Notes under the pieces: model-generated | Databases searched by the model: none | Seen by the model: only the letters and a program-made list of their open reading frames with translations | What the model was told of the DNA's origin: nothing | Translations under genes and position numbers: made by a program | Assembly (NCBI GenBank): GCA_016715245.1 | Contig: JADKAS010000006.1 | Location: 177,009-241,008 of the forward strand | Direction: 5' to 3' | From: Saprospiraceae bacterium | GTDB taxonomy: Bacteria > Bacteroidota > Bacteroidia > Chitinophagales > Saprospiraceae | DNA length: 64,000 nucleotides | Part shown: piece after piece, positions 9,480 through 18,647 of the stretch | Position numbering within the stretch: position 1 is the stretch's first letter | Layout of the letters: every line of letters begins with the position of its first letter

Positions 9480-10604
9480 ATGAACATAATCATCGTTGGC
9501 CCGGCCTACCCTCTCAGAGGTGGTATTGCAACCTTTGATGAAATGTTGTGTCGAAGTTTTGTAAAGGCAGGCCATAATTGCAGTATCGTTTCATATTCAC
9601 TTCAATATCCATCGATATTATTCCCGGGAAAAACGCAATTGGATGAACAAAGTATTTCTCCGGAAGATATAAAAATAGAGTCGCTGATTAACTCCGTAAA
9701 TCCTTTTTCCTGGTATAAAGCAGCCCGCAATATTAATGACAAAAAACCTGATGTGGTGATTTTTCGTTATTGGATACCGTTTATGGGTCCCGCATTGGGG
9801 ACAATACAAAGGTGGTTGGAAAAAAAATCAACGAAGTGTATTGCATTTGTGGACAATCTTATCCCACATGAAAAAAGACCGGGTGACCGGATTTTTACAA
9901 AATATTTTATGAAAGGTATTTCAAAATATCTTGTAATGAGTGACCAGGTCAAAAACGACGTACGGTCATTAAACCCAGCAGCTAACATAAAGCTGTTAAG
10001 ACATCCCATCTACGACAATTACGGATTACCGGTACCTGTTGATGATGCCAAACGAAAACTTTCCATTGATAAGGATTGCAAGGTCATTCTTTTTTTTGGT
10101 TTGATAAGAAAATACAAGGGTTTGGATTTGCTTTTACAAGCCTTGCCTCATATACACACCAAACAAAAATTTATTTTACTCATAGCGGGAGAATGTTATG
10201 ATGAAAAAAAATATTATACTGAAATTTTATCCCGTTTACAACTGCAAAATAAAGTAATTTGGCATGACGGGTTTATACCAAATGAAGATATAAAATATTA
10301 TTTTTCGGCTGCAAATATATTAGCTTTGCCTTATCGGACTGCCACTCAAAGCGGCGTCACGCAGGTTGCATTTCATTTCACCACACCAGTGCTGGTAACA
10401 GATGTAGGAGGATTAGGAGAAATTATTCACCATAATATATTCGGATATGTTTCTCAGCCGGATCCGGTCGCGATTGCTAAATGGCTGGATGATTATTTTG
10501 AAAATAACAAAGAATCCGGATTCAGGGATGAAATGGCAAAAGAAAAATATGTATACTCTTGGGAAAATTTCACTAATGCTTTTATTGATTTTATAAATGA
10601 ATAA
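9480..10604 (+). CDS. Glycosyltransferase family 4 (GT-B) protein
   Basis: A 374-residue cytosolic or membrane-associated GT-B enzyme. The N-terminal domain starts MNIIIVGPAYPLRGGIATFD, with the glycine-rich loop of GT4 enzymes. The C-terminal domain has the usual GT4 pattern: KVILFFGLIRKYKGLDLLLQ at its start, then LLIAGECYDEKKYY, and the donor-site region ALPYRTATQSGVTQVAFHF followed by VTDVGGLGEII. The acceptor and the sugar cannot be read from sequence. No neighbouring polysaccharide genes are present, so it could act in glycolipid or surface-glycan synthesis. Confidence 0.85.
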   Translation: MNIIIVGPAYPLRGGIATFDEMLCRSFVKAGHNCSIVSYSLQYPSILFPGKTQLDEQSISPEDIKIESLINSVNPFSWYKAARNINDKKPDVVIFRYWIPFMGPALGTIQRWLEKKSTKCIAFVDNLIPHEKRPGDRIFTKYFMKGISKYLVMSDQVKNDVRSLNPAANIKLLRHPIYDNYGLPVPVDDAKRKLSIDKDCKVILFFGLIRKYKGLDLLLQALPHIHTKQKFILLIAGECYDEKKYYTEILSRLQLQNKVIWHDGFIPNEDIKYYFSAANILALPYRTATQSGVTQVAFHFTTPVLVTDVGGLGEIIHHNIFGYVSQPDPVAIAKWLDDYFENNKESGFRDEMAKEKYVYSWENFTNAFIDFINE

Positions 10605-10679
10605 GTTTTCTGTCTTTGCCAGAATACGTCAATTAATAGATTTCCTATCTTATTTTATTTTAAAACTCACATCTTTCTA

Positions 10680-10687
10680 TATCTTTG
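10680..10687 (+). promoter_or_regulatory. Candidate -7 element (TAnnTTTG) upstream of the LVIVD protein
   Basis: TATCTTTG lies 25 bases before the ATG at 10712. It matches the Bacteroidota -7 consensus, but no TTG sits at the right distance upstream, so the call rests on one box. Confidence 0.45.
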
Positions 10688-10711
10688 GCAAAATTTTAAA
10701 AAATTGAAATA

Positions 10712-13072
10712 ATGAATAAAGTCCTTTTTACATTTTGTCTGATTATATCAGTTCCTTTTTCTTCGTTTTCTCAAAAAACATCGTTTAATACCACTTTACT
10801 TTCTTATGTTTCTTTTGGATCTGAAGATTCAAATGATATCTGGGGATACAAAGACGAAAACGGAATCTGGTATGCTGTGATAGGAAACGAAAGAAACACA
10901 AGGGTATATTCACTTGAAGACCCGACAAACCCGATTTTGAGACATACTGCCCCCGGAGCTCAGTCGGTTTGGAGAGATATAAAAAGTTATAACAAACATT
11001 TATATGTAACTACTGATGAGGGAACAGACGGCCTTGTTATTATTGATATGACAAATGCCCCGAATAATATCAGTCATACCTATTACAAACCTAACCTGAC
11101 TGTAGGGACAGCCAATAAAAACCTTGAAAGGTGTCATAACCTGTACATCGATGAAAAAGGGTTTTGCTATTTATCAGGATGTAACATCAGCAAAGGCGGA
11201 GTTTTGATATTTGACCTTAAAATTGACCCGAAAGCTCCACAATACGTAGGGGCAGCTGATCTCAACTATTCTCATGATAATTTTGCAAGAGGAGATACAT
11301 TATACAGTTCAGAAATCAATGCAGGGCAGTTGGGAATTTACGACATCAGAGACAGATCAAATCCCGTATTTCTGGCTGGTCGGGTAACATCAAGAAGTTT
11401 TACACACAATGCATGGCCATCGACCGACAGCAAATATATTTTCACAACCGACGAAAGACCAAATGCATACGTTGATGCATATGATATCAGTGATTTGTCT
11501 AATATTAAATTGCTCGACAAGTTCAGACCTTTGGAAAATGAAGGCGATGGTGTAATACCTCACAATACTCATTATTTTAACGGATACATTTTAACAAGCT
11601 GGTATACTGAAGGACTAAGAATCGTAGACGCACATAGACCGGACAACTTGATTGAGGTCGCTTACTATGACACATGGAACGACCCTACTACCTGCCACAG
11701 TGGATTCAGTGGTTGTTGGGGAGCATTTCCATTTGCTGAAAATAACCACGTATACGCCAGCGACATAAATAACGGTTTGTTTGTTGTAAAAGTAGATTAT
11801 AAAAGAGCTGCTTATCTGGAGGGAACCGTTAAAGATGAAATCGGCAATCCTGTGGAAGGCGTCAGAATACTAATTAAATCTGATCAGGTCAACAGAGAAT
11901 TTACAGATGCAGCCGGAGTATTTAAGACCGGTCATGCTTTTTATGGAAATTATACGGTTGAAGCTATTCACCCGGATTTTAAAACAGCCACGGCGACTTT
12001 GGAGTTCAACGGAGGTCAGGTTACGGAATGGAATGTTGTTCTTGAAAAACCAAGACAACAAACGATTACTTTTAATGTAAAAAGTACCGACAATAAGGTT
12101 TTACCTGCCAAAATATTGATTACAAATACCAGTTCCACTGTTAATTTCGATGTAAATGAATCAGGTTCAGGTGAATTGTCATTACTTCAAAATTCTTATA
12201 CTATTTATGTTACATCATGGGGATATGTACCTTTTGTAATTGAAAATTATAATGTTGAATCAGATGGAAATATTGATATAGTTTTGACTAAAGGATATAG
12301 TGAGTCATTTGAAACTGATAACAGCTGGGAAATTATAGCTTCTTCAGCTAATATGAGGGGTATCTGGCAGAGAGCTGCACCAAGAGGTACTTTTTATCTC
12401 AACAATGTACCGGCCAATCCTGGAATGGATTCTCAGGATTACGGAACTTTTGCTTTTGTTACTGAAAACGGAATCCCCGGTGCCACTTGTGGTGATGTAG
12501 ATAATGGAATTACAACACTTATTTCTCCAAATATTGACCTGACCAGTTATACCAATCCTGAAATTACATTTTCTCACTGGTTTTTCACCGCCGGCGGAAA
12601 CTCTCCATTTAATGACTCTTTAAAAGTGTATATTACCAATGGTGAAACTGAAGTTTTATTACTGAATAATGGAAATAACACACAAGGTTGGGAAACCGTT
12701 GAAAAATTAAAACTCAAGGATGAAATTGTACTTACTGCGGAAATGAGAGTTATCGTGGAAATAGGTGACGATCAATCTTCAGGACATATTGTAGAGGCAG
12801 GTTTTGACAACTTCAGGATTTTGGATGGAGAAGTAACATCGTCAGAAGAAACAATATTGTCCGTATTAGAAATTATTCCCAACCCTGCTTACGACAGAAT
12901 TCAAATCCAGCACGATGGTAAGTCTGTAAATGACATTATGTGTTTTAACGCAATGGGTCAAAATATTGCATTGACATCATCAGGAAACGGGTACTACGAT
13001 ATAAGTATGCTTCCAAAAGGGTTGTATGTAGTTAAAACACAAAATTTTTCAGGGAGATTTGTAAAAAATTAA
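10712..13072 (+). CDS. Secreted choice-of-anchor B (LVIVD-repeat) protein with T9SS tail
   Basis: A 786-residue exported protein. The signal peptide MNKVLFTFCLIISVPFSSFS is followed by a beta-propeller-like region (about 25-370) of LVIVD-type repeats, visible as GLVIIDMTNAPNN, GVLIFDLKIDP and QLGIYDIRDRSNPVF, as in choice-of-anchor B family proteins. Residues about 372-455 are a carboxypeptidase-regulatory-like domain (LEGTVKDEIGNPVEGVRILI). A further beta domain around 530-710 resembles a jelly-roll/MAM-like module. The last 75 residues (IIPNPAYDRIQIQH ... LPKGLYVVK) form a type A T9SS sorting domain, so the protein is predicted to be exported across the outer membrane and anchored or released. 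The ligand is unknown. Confidence 0.85.
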   Translation: MNKVLFTFCLIISVPFSSFSQKTSFNTTLLSYVSFGSEDSNDIWGYKDENGIWYAVIGNERNTRVYSLEDPTNPILRHTAPGAQSVWRDIKSYNKHLYVTTDEGTDGLVIIDMTNAPNNISHTYYKPNLTVGTANKNLERCHNLYIDEKGFCYLSGCNISKGGVLIFDLKIDPKAPQYVGAADLNYSHDNFARGDTLYSSEINAGQLGIYDIRDRSNPVFLAGRVTSRSFTHNAWPSTDSKYIFTTDERPNAYVDAYDISDLSNIKLLDKFRPLENEGDGVIPHNTHYFNGYILTSWYTEGLRIVDAHRPDNLIEVAYYDTWNDPTTCHSGFSGCWGAFPFAENNHVYASDINNGLFVVKVDYKRAAYLEGTVKDEIGNPVEGVRILIKSDQVNREFTDAAGVFKTGHAFYGNYTVEAIHPDFKTATATLEFNGGQVTEWNVVLEKPRQQTITFNVKSTDNKVLPAKILITNTSSTVNFDVNESGSGELSLLQNSYTIYVTSWGYVPFVIENYNVESDGNIDIVLTKGYSESFETDNSWEIIASSANMRGIWQRAAPRGTFYLNNVPANPGMDSQDYGTFAFVTENGIPGATCGDVDNGITTLISPNIDLTSYTNPEITFSHWFFTAGGNSPFNDSLKVYITNGETEVLLLNNGNNTQGWETVEKLKLKDEIVLTAEMRVIVEIGDDQSSGHIVEAGFDNFRILDGEVTSSEETILSVLEIIPNPAYDRIQIQHDGKSVNDIMCFNAMGQNIALTSSGNGYYDISMLPKGLYVVKTQNFSGRFVKN

Positions 13073-13205
13073 GTAAATTGTAGTTTTATACTTCAATTTA
13101 TGCCTGTTGTTTGATGTTTTTATCCGGGATATTATTGATTTTGTCTAATAAAGAAGTTTAGTAGATTCATATATACTTAATTTTGAAGTATTAAATTAAA
13201 AAATA

Positions 13206-13784
13206 ATGGAAAACAATTCTTCTTCTCACGCCGATACGATTATACGTAACCATATGCTTTGGTCTATGGGTGCCGGCTTTATTCCTGTACCTATTGCGGA
13301 CTTTTTTGCTGTAAGTGCAGTCCAACTTGATATGATTCGTCAGCTATGCAATGTTTACAATATAGATTTCAAGCAAACGCAGGGAAAAGCGGTCATTACT
13401 GCATTGACAGGATCAAGCCTGGCACGCTTAGGCGCCCGTGCTGTAAAATTTATACCAGGAGTGGGTTCATTGTTAGGAGGTGTCACGCTGGCTGCTTTGT
13501 CAGGAGCTTCGACATATGCCTTAGGTGAAGTATTTAAACAACATTTCGAAACAGGAGGTACTTTTTTGGATTTTGATGTAGAAAGATTAAAAAAATTCTA
13601 CAATGAAAAATTTGAGAAAGGTAAAGAAGTTGCTGAAGAGTTGAGAAAAAAACAACAGGAGACACCACCTTCTTCTCAGAACAATGATGTAATCGATCAA
13701 CTAAGACAATTGGCCAAATTAAAAGAAGACGGAATAATTACTGAAGATGAGTTTAATGATATGAAGAAAAAAATCCTTCAATAG
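13206..13784 (+). CDS. DUF697 (YcjF-like) protein with C-terminal SHOCT domain
   Basis: A 192-residue protein. Residues about 8-120 match the DUF697 pattern: an N-terminal helix, IIRNHMLWSMGAGFIPVPIA, then ADFFAVSAVQLDMIRQLCNV and two hydrophobic glycine-rich segments (PGVGSLLGGVTLAALSGAS). Related proteins occur as GTPase-associated membrane proteins. The last 35 residues (IDQLRQLAKLKEDGIITEDE) are a SHOCT short C-terminal domain, thought to mediate oligomerisation. A Lys/Glu-rich helical linker joins them. The gene ends seven bases before the convergent protease gene. Function unknown. Confidence 0.75.
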   Translation: MENNSSSHADTIIRNHMLWSMGAGFIPVPIADFFAVSAVQLDMIRQLCNVYNIDFKQTQGKAVITALTGSSLARLGARAVKFIPGVGSLLGGVTLAALSGASTYALGEVFKQHFETGGTFLDFDVERLKKFYNEKFEKGKEVAEELRKKQQETPPSSQNNDVIDQLRQLAKLKEDGIITEDEFNDMKKKILQ

Positions 13785-13790
13785 TACATT

Positions 13791-15046
13791 TTATTTGTCA
13801 GGTCCCTCAAAAAGATCGTGTAGTTGCATCTTTTTTTTGATGGACAGAGTGTTTCTTTTAATCGTAATATTTATGGTCTTGTCTTTTTTTGACAATTTAC
13901 GGCTTATATCCTCCATGGAAAAAAAACGGGCCGGCCAAATACCGATTTTATGAATAATATCCCCTCTTTGAAATCCTGCCTTGGATGCAGGTGAGTTTTC
14001 CAATACATAATGTACGTAGTAGTTTTTAAAATCTTTACCATAGGCATAAATGACCAGTCCACTATTATCAGTAGGAATATTCCATTTATTTTTCTTACGT
14101 TTTTTATAAAATAGTTTTTTGCCGGGAAAGTCAAATATAAGATGGAAATTATCCAATATAAAATTACCTATAATGCCTTCTCTTATAATATTTTCGTCTC
14201 TTTTTGTTGTGGAATCAATCATTTGAAAACTGGTTACAAAATTTTCAAAAGTCACTTCCCCAAATTCCAGTTTTGAAATTTTCCCTGAATACCCTTCCAC
14301 TTCACCACTCAGGCCTTTTCCAATGACACCTTTAATGATGCGCTGAGGTAATTCCGGAAGAGAATCAGATTCAAAATCCAACATTAAAGGAAGGGCGGCA
14401 CCTGTATCCAACAACAGCAATCTTTCATCTCTTTTCTCACCTGAAAGATACACCTGAGTTTTAAGATACGGTTTGTTTTTGTAAATTTCCAATGGAATAT
14501 TTTTATATTTCGACCATTTCTTTTTGAACTGTTTTGTCCATACAACCTTACCATCGAGTGTCTGTAATCAATTTCAACAATAAAATTTTTTAAAAATTCA
14601 ACTCCAATAATACCATCAATTTTTACGCCGGTAATGGATCCAAGATTCATCACATCTTCGTCAAGTACTATCATGTTCTGGACTGTTCTGGTACCTTCAA
14701 ATAATTGTATGGGGATATTACGAACTACCCAGGCACGCAAGTCAACAGTAAAGTCCGATCCAAGGACTTTTATTTCCTTTTCGTATGGCACATTTAAGAT
14801 GTCTGTGTATTCCCGATTTAACAATATGGTGTGTTCTGCGCCTGTATCCAAAATAAATTTTAAGGGGAAAATATAATGAAACAATACATCTACAATAATG
14901 AAACCCTGGTTGTATTGAAATGGAATACTAATAAAATCTTCATTTCCCAAAACAGACACGGAAGATTTTTGTGCACCAGCATTAAAAGAATTCAAACAAA
15001 ATAAAAAGGTAAATAAGATCCAATTTATATAATTGTTTGGTTTCAT
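13791..15046 (-). CDS. Tandem retropepsin-like aspartyl protease with PDZ domain, frame broken once
   Basis: Read from the ATG at 15044-15046, the protein has a signal peptide (MKPNNYINWILFTFLFCLNS) and a first retropepsin-like domain with FILDTGAEHTILL (DTGA active-site motif) and a GIIGVEFLKN flap-side strand. A second retropepsin domain has LLLDTGAALPLML and GIIGNFIL. A C-terminal PDZ domain (ENSPASKAGFQRGDIIHKI) completes it. Near 14540 one base is missing: adding one T turns LYGQNSSKRN into LYWTKQFKKKWSKYKNIP, joining both halves into about 418 residues, the length expected for this Bacteroidota family. Two DTGA motifs in one chain suggest an intramolecular pseudo-dimer. It is probably periplasmic or on the cell surface; the substrate is unknown. 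Confidence 0.8.
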
Positions 15047-15127
15047 GGCAAAGAATAATATTAATATACAACAAATTTAATGAAATATATTCAACTTATG
15101 TATTCAATTAAAACTAATTCACTATAA

Positions 15128-16456
15128 TTGGATTTTAAATTCTATGATGTGAACGTAAAGGAGAAATTAAGTCTTAGTGGTTTAACCATGATTGCCATCG
15201 GTGCTTGTATCGGCAGTGGCATTTTTGTTACTCCGGCTCAAAGCATGGCCGCCCTTCCGCACCACGGACTAGTACTTATTACATGGTTAATCGGTGGTGT
15301 CATATCCTGTCTCGGAGCCTTAAGTTTTTCAGAACTTGGCGCAAGGTATCCGAAATCAGGAGGTGTTTATGTATACTTAAAAGAAGCATATGGAGAATTA
15401 ACCGGATTTTTATATGGATGGATAATATTACTCATAGTTAATACAGGTGCATTGGCAGCACTGAGTATTACCCTTGTTGATTACGCTCTTCCTCTTTTAA
15501 AAATGGAAAACATTAATAAAAACTTTGCAGCGATTTTTGTCATCTGGATTTTAACCCTCATCAATATTTTTGGCGTACAGATAAGTGAAATATTCAGCAA
15601 GGTATTTACTGGTTTAAAGCTCATCGCCATCATTTGTATCATCCTTGCAGGCTGGTATTATTTTGCAAATTCCGGAGAGAGCTCTGAATTATTCCTGACA
15701 GACAACATTCCACCTGACCCAATCCAAGGGATATTTATCACTTTTATTGGTGTGTTCTGGTCCATGGGAGGTTGGCACCACGCGACCTATTTATCTGGTG
15801 AAGCTGACAACCCGCAGAAAACTGTACCCAAAGCTATGATATATGGAACACTCATCGTGACCATTGTTTATCTGTTGGTTATCATGAGCTATATGTTTTT
15901 ACTAGATACCGGTTCGATGATGGAAAGCAAACGCGTAGCTTCGGACGCACTGACTGTAGTCTGGAAATGGGGCGCGACCTTTGTCTCCTACTCTATTGTA
16001 ATTTCCATTTTAGGAACTATTGGTATTTATACAATGACAGCTCCCAGGATTTATTTTGCCATGGCCAGGGATAAAATATTTTTCCCCTTTCTTGCAGATA
16101 TAAGCCCAAAATTCGGAACACCCTGGAAAGCTATGATTTTTCAGTCTGTCTGGGCGTCAGTTCTCATATTATTCTGGGGTTCATTTATTAAAGTTATTAC
16201 ATTTGTCACCTTCATGGATATAGTGTTTATGGCGTTGGCATGCAGCACCCTTTTTTATTTCAGATGGAGAAAAAATGAAGAATCTACCTTCCGGGTACCT
16301 TTATACCCAATTGTTCCGATGCTGTATTTACTGGTTACCCTTGGTTTTGTTTTTTATACAGGTTCACAATTAGGTGAAGAATCCATTGTCGGTATAACAA
16401 TTCTTGTACTTGGTGTCCCTTTTTATTACATATTTCAACATAAAAAGAAAAAGTAA
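15128..16456 (+). CDS. APC-superfamily amino acid permease
   Basis: A 442-residue (or 435-residue) integral membrane transporter with about twelve hydrophobic segments. The first, GLTMIAIGACIGSGIFVTPA, carries the GxGIF-type motif of APC permeases, and PKSGGVYVYLKEAYGE matches the LAT/APC signature between helices 2 and 3. An in-frame TAA at 15125 precedes the TTG at 15128, and no ATG is available nearby; the GTG at 15149 (MNVKEKLSLSGLTM) fits family N-termini better and may be the true start. It is probably a sodium- or proton-coupled, or exchange, transporter of amino acids. The neighbouring aminotransferase makes an amino-acid role plausible. Confidence 0.85.
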   Translation: MDFKFYDVNVKEKLSLSGLTMIAIGACIGSGIFVTPAQSMAALPHHGLVLITWLIGGVISCLGALSFSELGARYPKSGGVYVYLKEAYGELTGFLYGWIILLIVNTGALAALSITLVDYALPLLKMENINKNFAAIFVIWILTLINIFGVQISEIFSKVFTGLKLIAIICIILAGWYYFANSGESSELFLTDNIPPDPIQGIFITFIGVFWSMGGWHHATYLSGEADNPQKTVPKAMIYGTLIVTIVYLLVIMSYMFLLDTGSMMESKRVASDALTVVWKWGATFVSYSIVISILGTIGIYTMTAPRIYFAMARDKIFFPFLADISPKFGTPWKAMIFQSVWASVLILFWGSFIKVITFVTFMDIVFMALACSTLFYFRWRKNEESTFRVPLYPIVPMLYLLVTLGFVFYTGSQLGEESIVGITILVLGVPFYYIFQHKKKK

Positions 16457-16491
16457 ATACATATTATACTTTTAAATAATGAACGAGTCCT

Positions 16492-16499
16492 TATCTTTG
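16492..16499 (+). promoter_or_regulatory. -7 element of the aminotransferase gene
   Basis: TATCTTTG matches TAnnTTTG and lies 22 bases before the ATG at 16521. A TTT at 16470-16472 sits at the -33 distance (one mismatch to TTG). The box falls inside the longest possible reading frame, which argues that translation starts at 16521 rather than 16479. Confidence 0.6.
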
Positions 16500-16520
16500 C
16501 GGCAACAAAAATATATCATC

Positions 16521-17729
16521 ATGAACTTAGATCCGGTCAGAATGTTAGCTCCCAGACTTCAATCCATGGAGGAATCGGCCACCATAAGAATGGCACAAAA
16601 AGCGAGAGATCTGGCTTCAAAAGGAGTCAATGTAATCAGTCTGACGCTGGGAGAACCCGATTTTGACACACCTGAATTCATTAAAAAAGCAGCTTACGAT
16701 GCGCTTCAAAGAGGAGAGACAAAATATACACCGGTTCCAGGAACATTGAACCTGAGAAAAACAATCTGTGAAAAATTCAAAAAGGAAAACAATCTTATTT
16801 ACACACCCTCGGAAATTGTTGTATCCAATGGTGCCAAACAATCCATAGCCAATATTTGTATGTCGGTGTTAGGCCCTGGTGATGAAGCCATAATTCTGGC
16901 CCCATATTGGGTTTCCTATGTCGAAATTGTCAGATTTTCCGGAGGTGTTCCTGTCGTTATAGCCGCAGGAATTGAAGATGACTTTAAACCGGATGCTTCA
17001 AAAATAAAAGAAGCTATGACGGACAAAACAAAGCTCCTTATATTTTCAAGCCCATGTAATCCGACTGGATCAGTATGGACAGAACATGAACTGAGAGCAA
17101 TGGCAGAAGTTGTGGCTTCCCACCCTACTTGTCTTATTATCTCAGACGAAATTTATGAATATATTAATTTTGAATCTGATCACTATAGTATCGGTTCTTT
17201 TGACAATATGCAGGGAAGAGTGGCAACAGTCAATGGATTTTCAAAAGGTTTTGCCATGACCGGATGGAGGCTTGGGTATATGGGAGGCCCTCAATGGCTT
17301 GCCGACGCCTGCAACAAAGTGCAAGGTCAAATCACCTCCGGAGCGGCTTCCTTTAGTCAGGGTGCCGCTGTGGTCGCTTTGGAAAGTGAACGAACCGAAA
17401 CTATTGAAATGAAAAAGGCATTTTTAAAGAGGAGGGATTTAATGTTGTCACTACTAAAAAAAATTCCTGGGTTAAAGGTTAATTTACCGAAAGGAGCTTT
17501 TTATGTTTTTATGGATGTTTCTCATTATTTCGGCACATCCAACGGTTCCGTCACTATTTCAAACGCCGACGATTTTGCTGAAATAATGCTCACCGAAGCA
17601 CATGTAGGTCTGGTATCCGGCAGTGCTTTTGGCGATGACAATTGTGTAAGACTTTCATATGCCGCAAGTGAAAATGATTTAAATGAAGCAGCAAACAGAT
17701 TAAAAAACACATTGGCAAAATTCAGTTAA
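16521..17729 (+). CDS. Pyridoxal-phosphate aminotransferase, class I (aspartate aminotransferase type)
   Basis: A 402-residue cytosolic PLP enzyme transferring amino groups to 2-oxo acids. It shows the class I pattern: ISLTLGEPDFDTPEFIKKAA at the N-terminus, YTPVPGTLNLR, SNGAKQSI, the SSPCNPTGSVWT cofactor-binding segment, the SDEIYEYI aspartate that binds the pyridine nitrogen, and the catalytic lysine in FSKGFAMTGWRLGYMGGP. C-terminal RLSYAASENDL carries the arginine for the substrate carboxylate. The ATG at 16521 is chosen because the promoter box lies upstream and family members start near this point. Specificity within the aspartate/aromatic/prephenate group is uncertain. Confidence 0.9.
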   Translation: MNLDPVRMLAPRLQSMEESATIRMAQKARDLASKGVNVISLTLGEPDFDTPEFIKKAAYDALQRGETKYTPVPGTLNLRKTICEKFKKENNLIYTPSEIVVSNGAKQSIANICMSVLGPGDEAIILAPYWVSYVEIVRFSGGVPVVIAAGIEDDFKPDASKIKEAMTDKTKLLIFSSPCNPTGSVWTEHELRAMAEVVASHPTCLIISDEIYEYINFESDHYSIGSFDNMQGRVATVNGFSKGFAMTGWRLGYMGGPQWLADACNKVQGQITSGAASFSQGAAVVALESERTETIEMKKAFLKRRDLMLSLLKKIPGLKVNLPKGAFYVFMDVSHYFGTSNGSVTISNADDFAEIMLTEAHVGLVSGSAFGDDNCVRLSYAASENDLNEAANRLKNTLAKFS

Positions 17730-17770
17730 ACCATCTAATTTATTTTTTTGTTAATTTTTTGTAAATTATT

Positions 17771-17802
17771 TTGTGTTAGTTGCTCAAAATATATTAATTT
17801 TG
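17771..17802 (+). promoter_or_regulatory. Bacteroidota-type promoter upstream of the small HTH protein
   Basis: TTG at 17771-17773 and TAATTTTG at 17795-17802 are spaced by 21 bases, matching the lineage promoter pattern. The ATG follows 36 bases downstream at 17839. Confidence 0.55.
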
Positions 17803-17838
17803 ATAGTATTTTATTTTTAACCTTTAAATGTATTAAAG

Positions 17839-18090
17839 ATGAACATTACTTTTGATGAACTTCGTAAAATTAAACACCAACTCCCAACCGGAAGTGTTCG
17901 AAAGATAGCTGATGAACTTAATATTGAAGAACAAACTGTGAGAAATTATTTTGGTGCAAAAAAGTATGAAAATGGTACATTGGTAGGGTCACATATAGAG
18001 CCTGGTCCTCATGGCGGCATCGTGCACCTGGACGATGTTAAGATATTAAATCTCGCCAAAAAAATAATTTCCGAAAGTCAGGCGCAATAA
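17839..18090 (+). CDS. Small helix-turn-helix DNA-binding protein
   Basis: An 83-residue protein. Residues 16-40 (TGSVRKIADELNIEEQTVRN) form an HTH: 'KIADELN' as the first helix and 'EEQTVRNYF' as the recognition helix. The central part YENGTLVGSHIEPGPHGGIV is glycine-rich and probably a loop or wing. Small proteins of this type are widespread in Bacteroidota and are presumed DNA-binding; the target is unknown. It has its own promoter and a strong terminator, so it is monocistronic and may be well expressed. Confidence 0.7.
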   Translation: MNITFDELRKIKHQLPTGSVRKIADELNIEEQTVRNYFGAKKYENGTLVGSHIEPGPHGGIVHLDDVKILNLAKKIISESQAQ

Positions 18091-18100
18091 AATTAACAAT

Positions 18101-18129
18101 AAAAAAGAGGCTTAAGCCTCTTTTTTTTT
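18101..18129 (+). terminator. Strong Rho-independent terminator
   Basis: AAAAAAGAGGC (18101-18111) pairs perfectly with GCCTCTTTTTT across the loop TTAA, and the T run continues to 18129. It begins 11 bases after the stop of the HTH gene and is symmetric enough to work on both strands. Confidence 0.9.
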
Positions 18130-18647
18130 ACCTCATATTTGTTAATATCCTATTCCGTTTTCCAAAAATGTTGTCTCCGGTTCTTCGTTATTTGGGTATT
18201 TCATATTTTTAAGTCAGGAATTACAATTGATTAACATATTTTGAGGGTTTAGCTCTATGATAAATGGTCAGGGAAAACTGCCGGATTTCCCCTTGGTTTA
18301 TATGAAATATCTTACAAATTTTAAGATTACAGAAAAATATAATAAAATCCTTAGGTTGATATTGATTTTCTGATTACGATTTTCAACATTTATATGTATG
18401 ATTGTTGTTCACTAATTCACCACAATTTCTTTTTTGGTTTCTTTAAATTATGAGTTAAAACAGGGAAAATCATTTTCCTGTGATTTTTCATTTCATATTT
18501 TTTTATGAATAATACGAATTGTTTCTTAACCTTTTATATATTTAATTATATCCATATGTCCAAAATAGTATAAATTTTTTCACTGTCAATTATTAAAAAT
18601 TCCGTACTTTAAAGGCATCATTTTATTAACAGAACCCAAAATCACTT
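18130..18647. other. Intergenic region without a recognised gene
   Basis: About 520 AT-rich bases before the secreted protein at 18648. No reading frame with homology-like composition, no RNA gene and no perfect promoter were seen. Confidence 0.5.
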
